From JADHUC01 sp964623055 (GTDB taxonomy: Bacteria; Planctomycetota; Planctomycetia; Pirellulales; Pirellulaceae): DNA of 64,000 nt. The DNA lies in the NCBI GenBank assembly GCA_964623055.1, contig CAZURK010000046.1, forward strand, positions 1 to 64,000, read 5' to 3'. The notes beneath the pieces were generated by a model. It ran no database searches. It had not been told where the DNA came from and saw only the letters and a program-made list of their open reading frames with translations. The translations under genes were made by a program, and so were the position numbers. How positions within the stretch are numbered: position 1 is the stretch's first letter; the number at the start of each line of letters is the position of its first letter. Shown here one piece after another: positions 57,818 through 64,000 of this stretch.

Positions 57818-58351
57818 ATGAAGGTCGCAGAATCGGATATCCAGGTACGATGCGCGCGCATTGCTGAACTGCTGGCAGCCGCCCAACGTCGTGTTGTCTT
57901 TGCCGAGAGCTGCACGGCTGGCTTGGTGTCGGCTTGGCTGGCGCGGGTTCCGGGGATATCGAACTATCTATGCGGCTCGGCCGTCACTTATCGAGAAGCC
58001 ACGAAGACCGGCTGGCTGGGAATCCCAACCGCGGTCCTGGAGCAGCACTCGGCCGTCAGCAAAACGGTTACCAGATTGATGGCCAGCGGCGTTCTAACGA
58101 ATACGCCGGAGGCGGACATTGCAGCAGCCGTGACGGGTCACCTGGGCCCGAATGCGCCGCCAGAGCAAGACGGTTTGGTCTTTGTGGCCGTAGCCGTACG
58201 TTTGCCCGACAGCAAGGATGTCGTGGTCGCGCGGGCCAACGAGTGCCGTTTGGTGGCCGACGATAGGTTGTCGCGCCAACGCGAAGCTGCCGGCTGCGTT
58301 CTCGACTGCTTGCTGGAGACCCTTGAGGCCGATCCGTGGCAATCTGCGTGA
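57818..58351 (+). CDS. pncC: CinA C-terminal-type nicotinamide-nucleotide amidase (PncC)
   Basis: 177 residues, the size of stand-alone PncC. PncC hydrolyses NMN to nicotinic acid mononucleotide and ammonia, recycling NMN released for example by bacterial DNA ligase. Seen: VVFAESCTAGLVSAWLARVPGISNYLCGSAVTY (about 26-58), WLGIPTAVLEQHSAVSKTVTRLMASGVL and AAAVTGHLGPNAPPEQDGLVFVAV, all family blocks. The gene begins 32 bp after the ArsR gene. An NMNAT-like gene follows at 58482, which fits a NAD-recycling pair. Confidence 0.9.
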   Translation: MKVAESDIQVRCARIAELLAAAQRRVVFAESCTAGLVSAWLARVPGISNYLCGSAVTYREATKTGWLGIPTAVLEQHSAVSKTVTRLMASGVLTNTPEADIAAAVTGHLGPNAPPEQDGLVFVAVAVRLPDSKDVVVARANECRLVADDRLSRQREAAGCVLDCLLETLEADPWQSA

Positions 58352-58403
58352 GAAGCCAACGGCGGCTGAGGACCGCGTCGAGAATTGCGTTCGAATTACC
58401 ATT

Positions 58404-58450
58404 GTGGGGCACGTTTCCAAGGTGCCTGGCACGATGGAATCGTGCCCCAC
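58404..58450. repeat. Palindromic repeat, GTGGGGCACG family, long copy
   Basis: The ends GTGGGGCACG (58404-58413) and CGTGCCCCAC (58441-58450) are perfect inverted copies. The core GGCACGATGGAATCGTGCC is also at 27952-27970. It separates pncC from the next gene. Confidence 0.8.
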
Positions 58451-58481
58451 TTATTTCCTGCGCGTCCCGAAGGATGCTCAG

Positions 58482-59081
58482 ATGATGCTCTTGCCGACCG
58501 ACGCCAACGAACTGGTCGTCCGCAACGGCGGTGTCTGGAGCCGGTATGGATCCGGTGATGCGGACCGTCCGTTGCCACAGGCCGTTTTTCCAGGCGCGTT
58601 CAACCCGCTGCACATGGGACATCAGGAGATCGCACAGATCGGGGTCGAGATGCTCGCGGTACCGATTCACTTCGAGCTATCGATCACGAACGTGGACAAA
58701 CAGCCTTTGGATCGCGATGAAGTGGTCCGGCGAGTCGAGCAGTTCGCGGCAGCGGAAACCGTGTGGATTACTCGCGCCCCGACGTTCGTCGAGAAATCGC
58801 GTCTGTTTCCCGGAACCGTCTTTCTGACGGGGGCCGACACGATCGCACGAATCGCCGACGCTCGCTACTACGACAACTGCGACGCTTCGCGGGATAGGGC
58901 GATCGATGAAATCACCCGCCAGGGCTGCCGGTTTCTCGTCTTGGGCCGGCAAGTCGACGGTCGCTTCTGCACGCTATCGGACATCGAATTGCCGCCGTCG
59001 CTGAGCCACCTTTGCACGGAGGTCCCAGAAGAACGCTTTCGGGTGGATGTCTCCTCCACTGAGCTACGCGACCAGCAGTGA
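58482..59081 (+). CDS. NMNAT/NadD-like nucleotidylyltransferase
   Basis: 199 residues from the ATG at 58482; the frame upstream crosses a palindromic repeat. The cytidylyltransferase signature is FPGAFNPLHMGHQEI (about 32-46) with the HxGH motif. The C-terminal VSSTELRDQQ parallels the ISSTxIR block that closes the active site of NadD/NMNAT enzymes, which transfer AMP to (nicotinic acid) mononucleotide. DVFLTGADTIARI is also family-like. Being next to pncC it probably acts on NMN or NaMN, making the pair a short NAD salvage route. Substrate choice is inferred. Confidence 0.75.
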   Translation: MMLLPTDANELVVRNGGVWSRYGSGDADRPLPQAVFPGAFNPLHMGHQEIAQIGVEMLAVPIHFELSITNVDKQPLDRDEVVRRVEQFAAAETVWITRAPTFVEKSRLFPGTVFLTGADTIARIADARYYDNCDASRDRAIDEITRQGCRFLVLGRQVDGRFCTLSDIELPPSLSHLCTEVPEERFRVDVSSTELRDQQ

Positions 59082-59107
59082 GGCCGCGTCGTTTAGCCGG
59101 TTTCGTA

Positions 59108-59902
59108 TTACGCCACGTCTGCCCCGAGCCTTTTCCAAAGCCAATCGAGCAGCGATCCGTACTGCTCGGCCTCGCCCTCGGTCATCGACGTGACGTGACC
59201 GGCGTTGGGCAAGACCAGTATCCTTTTTTCGCCCGCGTACGCGTCGATGGCCAATCGCTGAACCCGCGATGGGACGATCCGATCCCTTTCCGAGGTAACG
59301 AAGACGGCGGGGGCGGAGGCTCGCCCAGCGTTGCGAATGCAGCAGAGCTCTATCGGCACCTGCCAAGCAATGATCCGGGCACCGACATTCAGGTTCCACC
59401 ATCCATACCTGCCCAGTATTACTTCGCGAAGCGGCGGCGCGTTTCTCGCGATTAGCCCTGCGATTGGGCGAACGGCTGCCAGGTACAAGGCGCTCACCCC
59501 GCCCAAACTGCTTCCGAGCACCAGGATTGGCCGTCCGGAGGCGTGCTTTGTCAGTTCGTCGTACACAGCAGTGGCAACGGCCGGCAACTTCTGGAGACTG
59601 GCACGGCCGCCGCTGCCTCCGTAGCCCGGCGGATTGGCCGCCCAGATTTCCGCCCGGATGTTCGGCCAATAGTTCACGGGCTGGTCCGTCGCGCGTTCCG
59701 CCCGACCTCCGGCGCCGACCAACTTCAGCACAAACACGTCCACGTCGTCCGTGTGTTGGGCCCGAACTCGGTGGGTCCAGATCTCGATCTGGTCGTCGCC
59801 GACAGGAAGCGTGCGACGCGATTTGCCGTCGACGGGAATCCGATGCGTCGTTGGGCAAAGGATGAACCGGTCGGCAAGTCGGCTGAGAAACGTGTCCTTC
59901 AT
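59108..59902 (-). CDS. Alpha/beta-hydrolase, downstream of metG
   Basis: 264 residues. The nucleophile motif GSSLGG lies at about residues 129-134, the acid probably in TSERDRIV (about 204-211), and the histidine in NAGHVTSM (about 233-240). AEIWAANPPGYGGSGGRAS before the nucleophile is typical of BEM46-type cytosolic hydrolases. There is no signal peptide. It starts 5 nt after the metG stop on the same strand, so it is co-transcribed. Activity is unknown; serine-esterase or peptidase chemistry is likely. Confidence 0.75.
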   Translation of the reverse strand: MKDTFLSRLADRFILCPTTHRIPVDGKSRRTLPVGDDQIEIWTHRVRAQHTDDVDVFVLKLVGAGGRAERATDQPVNYWPNIRAEIWAANPPGYGGSGGRASLQKLPAVATAVYDELTKHASGRPILVLGSSLGGVSALYLAAVRPIAGLIARNAPPLREVILGRYGWWNLNVGARIIAWQVPIELCCIRNAGRASAPAVFVTSERDRIVPSRVQRLAIDAYAGEKRILVLPNAGHVTSMTEGEAEQYGSLLDWLWKRLGADVA

Positions 59903-59907
59903 CGCGT

Positions 59908-61947
59908 TCAGTGTATACGCTGTCCCGGTTGTGCGCCGTCGTCAAGGCTTAGCAAGAAGACGTCCTCCCCGCCCGGTCCGGATGCGCATACCATACCCTC
60001 GCTCGTGCCGAACTTCATCTTGCGAGGCGCCAGATTGGCGACAACGACCACCAGTCGGCCAACCAAGTCTTCTGGCTTGTAGGCCGCTTTGATTCCGGCG
60101 AACAAGGTGCGGCGCTCGTCACCGCCGAGACTTACGGTCAGCTTGAGCAGCTTCCGAGCCTCCGGCACATCCTCGGCGGCCACCACGCGGGCCACGCGCA
60201 AATCGGCCTTGGCAAATTCGTCGATGGTGCAGGTCTCGGCCAACGGTTCGTCTTTGAGCGGCTGATCGCTATCTTGAAACTCCGCCGCGCTGGACGACTC
60301 GACCATTTCCGGCTCTTTGCTTTCTTCGATCATGCTATCAACGTCCTTCTTCTCCACTCGCTTCAACATGTGCTTGAATTTGGCCACCGGCGTCCCGACC
60401 AGCGGCGTTTTCGATTCGCCCCAATGCTCGATAGGTTTCGACAGCAACTCGCCCGTCTGCTCGGCCAGCCGTGGCAGCACTGGCGCAAGGTAGATGGCAA
60501 GCTGCCGGAACAGATTCAGTGCTACCGTGCACACGTCCCGGAGCTGCCCCGCTTTGTCCGGGTCCTTTCGCAGATTCCACGGTTGGGCAGATTCGACATA
60601 GGGGTTGGCTCGGTCGGCCAACTCGATGATCAGGCGCATGGCCTTGTTGTAGTCGCAGTTCTCATACGCTTCGGCGATTTCGTCGCCTGCCGCGGCTGCG
60701 TCGGCGAAAAGACCGCCATCGTCGGGATACGCCTCTGACAAACCCACGTTGTGAACGAACTTGGCCGAACGGCTGGCGAGGTTCACCACCTTTCCGACAA
60801 GATCGGCGTTCACTTTCGTGGCGAATTCGTCCAGATTCAAATCCAGATCGTCCAACCGCGGCCCGAGCTTCGACGCGTAATAGTAGCGAAGGTAGGCGGG
60901 ATTCAGGTGATTCAGGTAGGTTGCGGCTTGGACAAACGTGCCCTTGCGTTTCGCCATTTTCTCGCCGCCGACGGTCAGGAAACCGTGGATGTGCACTTTC
61001 GTCGGAAGCTGGAAGTCGGCGACTTTCAACATGCCTGGCCAGAACAGCGTATGGAAGTACGTGATGTCCTTGCCGATGAAATGATGGATCTCCGTCTGCT
61101 CGCTTCGCCACCAAGCGTCCAGACTCTCACCATGGCGATCACACCATTGCTTGGTCGAGGCAATGTATCCAATCGGAGCATCAAACCAGACGTACCAATA
61201 GTTGCCCGGACTGTCCGATATCTCAAACCCAAAATACGGCGCGGGCCGTGAGATATCCCAGTCGCGCAACGGTTCATGCAGGAAATGGCCATTCAGGTAG
61301 TTGGCCACCTCGGTTTGCAGATGATCGCCGCTTTGGGTCCATTGGTTCAGGAAATCGTGCAACTGCTCCAACTGCACGAACAGGTGCGTCGCCTTGCGCG
61401 GTTCCGGCGTGGCCCCGGACAAGGTGCTAACCGGGTCGATTAGATCAGCGGGGCTGTACGTACACCCGCACGCCTCACAATTGTCGCCGTACTGGTCTTC
61501 CGCTTCGCAACCGGGACACTTCCCTCTGACGAACCGGTCCGCGAGAAACGTGCCCGCCTCGGGATCGTACAACTGGACGATCTCCTTCTCGAACACCAGG
61601 TCCGCCTGACGAAGTGCCGTCCAGAACTGCGCGCATAACTCCCGGTTTTTCGGACTGTTCGTGCTTCCGTAGTTATCAAAGACGATATCGAAACGGGCAA
61701 AATCCCGCTCGTGGGATTCCTGCATTTCGGCGATCACTTCCTCCTCGCTGCGTCCCTCCTGGCGAGCGCGAATCATGATGGCCGTACCGTGCGTGTCGTC
61801 GGCACACATGTAGATGCAGTGTTGGCCGCGCAGCTTCTGAAATCGGACCCAAATGTCCGTTTGTATGTACTCCACCAGATGCCCAATGTGAATCGGGCCA
61901 TTGGCATAAGGCAGAGCCGATGTGACGAGGATCCTCCGCTGGGTCAT
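59908..61947 (-). CDS. metG: Methionyl-tRNA synthetase
   Basis: 679 residues. MetRS charges tRNA-Met with methionine using ATP. Seen: TSALPYANGPIHIGHLVEYIQTD at the N-terminus (HIGH at about 20-23), two zinc-knuckle pairs CPGC and CEACG (about 144-165), and KMAKRKGTF in the KMSKS position (about 330-338). The C-terminal roughly 110 residues (DLRVARVVAAEDVPEARKLLKLTVSLGGDERRTLFAGI) are the EMAP/Trbp111-type tRNA-binding domain of dimeric MetRS. Length fits. The KMSKS loop reads KMAKR, an unusual form to verify. Confidence 0.96.
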   Translation of the reverse strand: MTQRRILVTSALPYANGPIHIGHLVEYIQTDIWVRFQKLRGQHCIYMCADDTHGTAIMIRARQEGRSEEEVIAEMQESHERDFARFDIVFDNYGSTNSPKNRELCAQFWTALRQADLVFEKEIVQLYDPEAGTFLADRFVRGKCPGCEAEDQYGDNCEACGCTYSPADLIDPVSTLSGATPEPRKATHLFVQLEQLHDFLNQWTQSGDHLQTEVANYLNGHFLHEPLRDWDISRPAPYFGFEISDSPGNYWYVWFDAPIGYIASTKQWCDRHGESLDAWWRSEQTEIHHFIGKDITYFHTLFWPGMLKVADFQLPTKVHIHGFLTVGGEKMAKRKGTFVQAATYLNHLNPAYLRYYYASKLGPRLDDLDLNLDEFATKVNADLVGKVVNLASRSAKFVHNVGLSEAYPDDGGLFADAAAAGDEIAEAYENCDYNKAMRLIIELADRANPYVESAQPWNLRKDPDKAGQLRDVCTVALNLFRQLAIYLAPVLPRLAEQTGELLSKPIEHWGESKTPLVGTPVAKFKHMLKRVEKKDVDSMIEESKEPEMVESSSAAEFQDSDQPLKDEPLAETCTIDEFAKADLRVARVVAAEDVPEARKLLKLTVSLGGDERRTLFAGIKAAYKPEDLVGRLVVVVANLAPRKMKFGTSEGMVCASGPGGEDVFLLSLDDGAQPGQRIH

Positions 61948-62042
61948 ACCCGCTCCGTTTCCGAAAAAGTGGCGTTTGGCTGTTTGAGATAGAGCGACAC
62001 AGCTCGCTTCAGGTTCACCAGTGCCTTACGTCATCTGTCTTT

Positions 62043-62131
62043 GTAGGTTGGGCCGTTGGACGGATTGCCTAATCCGTCCGGTCTTCGACGCTGGAATCCG
62101 CTCCACGGACGGATTAGGCAATCCATCCTAC
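62043..62131. repeat. Palindromic repeat, GTAGGTTGG family
   Basis: GTAGG near the left end and CCTAC at the right end are inverted, and the inner GGACGGATTgCCTAATCCGTCC and GGACGGATTAGGCAATCC are palindromic in themselves. Confidence 0.7.
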
Positions 62132-62200
62132 TGACAGAGCCAATCCGCGAGAGGTACTAGTCGCCTCTTCCCAAGGCGAGCGGCGAAAGAGGACTCACCC

Positions 62201-62260
62201 GTAGCGAAACTCGCCAAGAGTCTCGGTGACCAGCCGAAAGTCTTGGCGACTTCCGCTACG
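62201..62260. repeat. Palindromic repeat, GTAGCG/CCGCTAC family, copy 3
   Basis: GTAGCGAAACTCGCCAAGA and TCTTGGCGACTTCCGCTAC are imperfect inverted arms; same design as 7562-7625. Confidence 0.7.
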
Positions 62261-62347
62261 GTGGGTATGAACTCATCTGCCGCTCGCCAAACCGGATCAT
62301 TGTAGCTGGGTGGCGTTCCGAGCGGGAGGGCAAGGGTGAGACGTGGC

Positions 62348-62728
62348 CTACTGGACAAATCGAATCGTCATCGGGTAGCGATAGCAGTTGCCCTGATTCG
62401 CTTGGATCGCAGCCATGATGGTCACCACAAGATTGAAGACCACGAGCGCTAGGAGCAATGGGATTCCAATTAGCGCAAAACAGAGAACACCAGCGATCAT
62501 AGCCCAGATCATTACGCTGATCTGGAAATTCAATGCCTCCTTGCCTTGATCGTCGACCAGAGAATACTCGTCCTTCTTGACTAGCCATACCACCAATGGC
62601 CCAAGTATGTTGCCCATTGGTACAAAGTAGCCGCTGAACGTGCTCAGGTGACAGAACATGCCCCACATCCGCTCGTCGCTCTGGCCGGGTTTGGGCGGCA
62701 CGTTCGTGTTTCCGTCGCTATTCATCAC
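62348..62728 (-). CDS. DUF4870-domain small membrane protein
   Basis: 126 residues from one of two consecutive ATG codons. ERMWGMFCHLSTFSGYFVPMGNILGPLVVWLVKKDEYSLVDDQGKEALNFQ (about 19-70) is the DUF4870 signature. Two further transmembrane helices follow (about 72-108), ending with the polar tail CYRYPMTIRFVQ. DUF4870/Tic20-like proteins are small integral membrane proteins of unknown bacterial function. The N-terminal SDGNTNVPPKPG stretch is a short cytoplasmic linker. The spacer before metG on the same strand is filled with repeats. Confidence 0.85.
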   Translation of the reverse strand: MMNSDGNTNVPPKPGQSDERMWGMFCHLSTFSGYFVPMGNILGPLVVWLVKKDEYSLVDDQGKEALNFQISVMIWAMIAGVLCFALIGIPLLLALVVFNLVVTIMAAIQANQGNCYRYPMTIRFVQ

Positions 62729-62864
62729 AACCCTCGCACGCTAGAGTACGGACTGCTTTCCAAAACGCATTCACCGAGGGTAATTCGTTGTTGAGACAGC
62801 AACATTTCCATTCGAAGATTTCGCTTCCAGGGAGGGATGCCCTGAGGAGTCGTAGCCAGCCGCC

Positions 62865-63134
62865 ATGATTATCCCCCTTGAAATGACTGATCTGGGTCTG
62901 CCGAAGCGGACAATCACCGTCGGTTGCTGGCTCGCACCAATGGGTACCGAGGTGGTTCAAGGTGATAGGTTGCTAGAGGTATTGGCAGGCGAGGTAGTCG
63001 TTGATTTGCCGGCACCGGCGACTGGCAGACTTTCCGAAAAACGCGTTGCCGAGGGTGATATCGTCACACCCGGGCAACTGCTGGGCGTGATAGAAACCGG
63101 CGACGCCTTGGAACGCGAACCCCCCGCGCATTAG
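62865..63134 (+). CDS. Small lipoyl/biotinyl-like domain protein without the attachment lysine
   Basis: 89 residues. The whole chain is one barrel-sandwich hybrid domain of the lipoyl type: WLAPMGTEVVQGDRLLEVLAGEVVVDLPAPATGRLSEKRVAEGDIVTPGQLLGVIETGD. In the usual ETDKA/V motif the lysine that carries lipoate or biotin is replaced by glutamate (position 43 in LAGEVVVDL). It is therefore probably not lipoylated and may act as a stand-alone scaffold or a degenerate copy. No 2-oxoacid dehydrogenase gene is adjacent. The start has only a weak ribosome site. It lies just before the tRNA-Ala fragment. Confidence 0.65.
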   Translation: MIIPLEMTDLGLPKRTITVGCWLAPMGTEVVQGDRLLEVLAGEVVVDLPAPATGRLSEKRVAEGDIVTPGQLLGVIETGDALEREPPAH

Positions 63135-63139
63135 AAAAC

Positions 63140-63166
63140 CGGCGCGACACACGTGTCGGCCGGTCA
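63140..63166 (-). terminator. Intrinsic terminator following the tRNA-Ala fragment
   Basis: An ACCGGC..GACAC/GTGTC..GCCGGT stem followed on the minus strand by TTTTC, directly beyond the 3' end of the tRNA piece. It may also serve the lipoyl-like gene in the other direction. Confidence 0.6.
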
Positions 63167-63167
63167 G

Positions 63168-63224
63168 TGGAGGCGAGGAGAGTCGAACTCCCGACCTCAG
63201 CATTGCGAACGCTGCGATCTACAA
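63168..63224 (-). tRNA. Truncated tRNA-Ala(CGC), 3' portion only; probable integration att site
   Basis: Read on the minus strand, the segment holds the end of a D loop, the anticodon arm CAGCG-TTCGCAA-TGCTG (anticodon CGC, alanine), variable loop, T arm GGGAG-TTCGACT-CTCCT and the acceptor 3' strand CGCCTCC with discriminator A and no encoded CCA. The third acceptor pair would contain U70, the tRNA-Ala identity element. The 5' half, about 18 nt of acceptor and D arm, is absent; unrelated sequence begins after 63224. This is the expected remnant when an integrase splits a tRNA gene. It should not be functional. Confidence 0.8.
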
Positions 63225-63318
63225 GAAAAAACCAGGGAATAGCGGCTTTTCTTCATGTCGGTGATACCCTTTTCGTCCCAGATCCTGCAAAAAGGGTATC
63301 ACAGAAGGTGTCACCGAC
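63225..63318. promoter_or_regulatory. Leader of the integrase gene with nested inverted repeats
   Basis: GTGATACCCTTTT (about 63262-63274) pairs perfectly with AAAAGGGTATCAC (about 63290-63302). The longer left segment TTCATGTCGGTGATACC (about 63252-63268) can instead pair with GGTGTCACCGACGTGAA (about 63307-63323), which covers the start codon. The two pairings are mutually exclusive. Confidence 0.5.
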
Positions 63319-64000
63319 GTGAAGCAAGAGCCCCTGATGCCACGCAACTTCAAGCTCACTTGGCAGCCTGGATCGGGTCGCCGCCCAGGTCGCTGGCGAA
63401 AGAAATACAAGCGGAAAGCCTACTATTTCTCAGGAGGGCATGGGAAGAGCAACCGCCAGGCCTACGAGACGGCGCTGGAAGAGTGGGAGAGGCTGAAGCT
63501 GAGGATTGATGCTTCAAGCCCAAAACGGCATCAGGCTGAATACGAACGAGCCATCCGCGAGTGGGAATCCGTGCTGAGCTGGTGCCGGAAGCACCCTGGG
63601 GATGACGAAATGTCTGATAGGGCCCTGGCAAAGTTGGATCGCCTCCGACGTCACTTTGCCGCCGCCAAGCCAATACCAGTCGCGCGTGAAGACACGTTTG
63701 CGGGCCAGTTTGATCTCTCCACTTGTCCCCCGGAGTTTGCCGAGGTCTTCGCGGCATTAGACGCTGCCTCATGGGAACCGCCAGACATGGTCCGGCAGCT
63801 GACCGGATACGAGAAGTACAGGGCCGCTATTCGGGAGTTCGTCGATAGCAACGCCGACACGCCTGATCACGGCATAGTGATAGACCCGAGAGAATTCGAC
63901 TTCGATCTGGGTTTTTCCGATCCGAATAAAGAGAAGTTTAAGATTTGGAGGGACCGCCTCGACGTGATGAAGCGATCCGCCGCTCCAGCTGATCAGACTG
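63319..64000 (+). CDS. Site-specific integrase, N-terminal part (3' end outside window)
   Basis: The frame is open for 227 codons from the GTG at 63319 (an ATG at 63337 is also possible) to the window end. The N-terminus RNFKLTWQPGSGRRPGRWRKKYKRKAYYFSGG (from about residue 9) is the arm-binding-like head seen in planctomycete tyrosine recombinases. The next 190 residues are helical and charged (KSNRQAYETALEEWERLKLRI, YERAIREWESVLSWCRKH). The catalytic domain lies beyond the window, so the call is from the N-terminal pattern and from the split tRNA-Ala gene next to it. It is probably the first gene of an integrated element extending beyond 64000. Confidence 0.65.
   Translation, partial: MKQEPLMPRNFKLTWQPGSGRRPGRWRKKYKRKAYYFSGGHGKSNRQAYETALEEWERLKLRIDASSPKRHQAEYERAIREWESVLSWCRKHPGDDEMSDRALAKLDRLRRHFAAAKPIPVAREDTFAGQFDLSTCPPEFAEVFAALDAASWEPPDMVRQLTGYEKYRAAIREFVDSNADTPDHGIVIDPREFDFDLGFSDPNKEKFKIWRDRLDVMKRSAAPADQT

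Larger units (their letters stand above)
61948..62347. other. Spacer with two palindromic repeat families
   Basis: About 400 bp holding the elements 62043-62131 and 62201-62260. Open frames on the minus strand here (for example one reading PTVAEVAKTFGW) are translations of the second repeat and are not genes. Confidence 0.6.

Noticed and set aside
62128..62358. Minus-strand frame reading PTVAEVAKTFGW
   Set aside because: It is the translation of a dispersed palindromic repeat (62201-62260) and not a gene.

Overview
The window looks like a draft chromosome segment from a planctomycete, probably of the Pirellulales type. The main indications are two type-IV-pilin-like DUF1559 proteins with small paired lipoproteins, an SLA1-homology (SHD1) protein, a Tat-exported Gfo/Idh/MocA oxidoreductase, many TPR proteins, a planctomycete-style integrase N-terminus, and spacers crowded with dispersed palindromic repeats. 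Two runs of exactly 100 N (38032-38131 and 48786-48885) mark scaffold joins.

Layout. 1-4291: exported proteins (SHD1 protein, neutral-ceramidase-like hydrolase, beta-helix lyase-like protein). 4757-11076: large zinc metalloprotease, TPR lipoprotein and FG-GAP/ASPIC protein. 11147-12820, minus strand: MobA, a small membrane protein and a zinc-ribbon protein. 12880-18819: an RNA-centred island. On the minus strand lie a GGQ release-factor-like gene, a helical-repeat plus vWA protein resembling Ro/TROVE, an ARPP-1-like protein and a CCA-adding/poly(A)-polymerase-family HD protein. A divergent RNase Z-like metallo-beta-lactamase gene borders it. 18933-22976: small lipoprotein, STAS-Sel1 protein, hypothetical proteins and a TPR protein. 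23554-26892, minus strand: gatA-gatB and a small protein. 27080-35705: GmhB, HldE and three consecutive TMTC-like membrane/TPR proteins. 36327-39218: DUF1559 protein, lipoprotein and a GT9 heptosyltransferase cut by a gap. 39598-43038: smpB, rpsO, pnp. 43347-48701: CutA, alpha/beta hydrolase, oxidoreductase and a propeller-TPR protein with a heme-c motif. 49272-53806: second DUF1559/lipoprotein pair and a fourth TMTC-like paralogue. 53902-62728: DEAD-box helicase, LysM protein, Rrf2 and ArsR regulators, PncC, NMNAT-like protein, alpha/beta hydrolase, MetG and a DUF4870 protein. 62865-64000: lipoyl-like domain protein, a tRNA-Ala 3' fragment and the start of an integrase, which together look like the edge of an integrated element.

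How the parts fit. The best candidate for an undescribed system is 12880-18819, where five neighbouring genes all suggest ribosome rescue and RNA or tRNA 3'-end quality control. A second theme is a heptose/surface-glycan block (GmhB, HldE, GT9) coupled to expanded TMTC-like proteins. A third is the load of palindromic repeats: at least a dozen families fill most long spacers, and several copies have entered or extended reading frames (9299, 11848, 12635, 38511). All functional statements are inferred by reading the sequence and from family knowledge; no database search was run.
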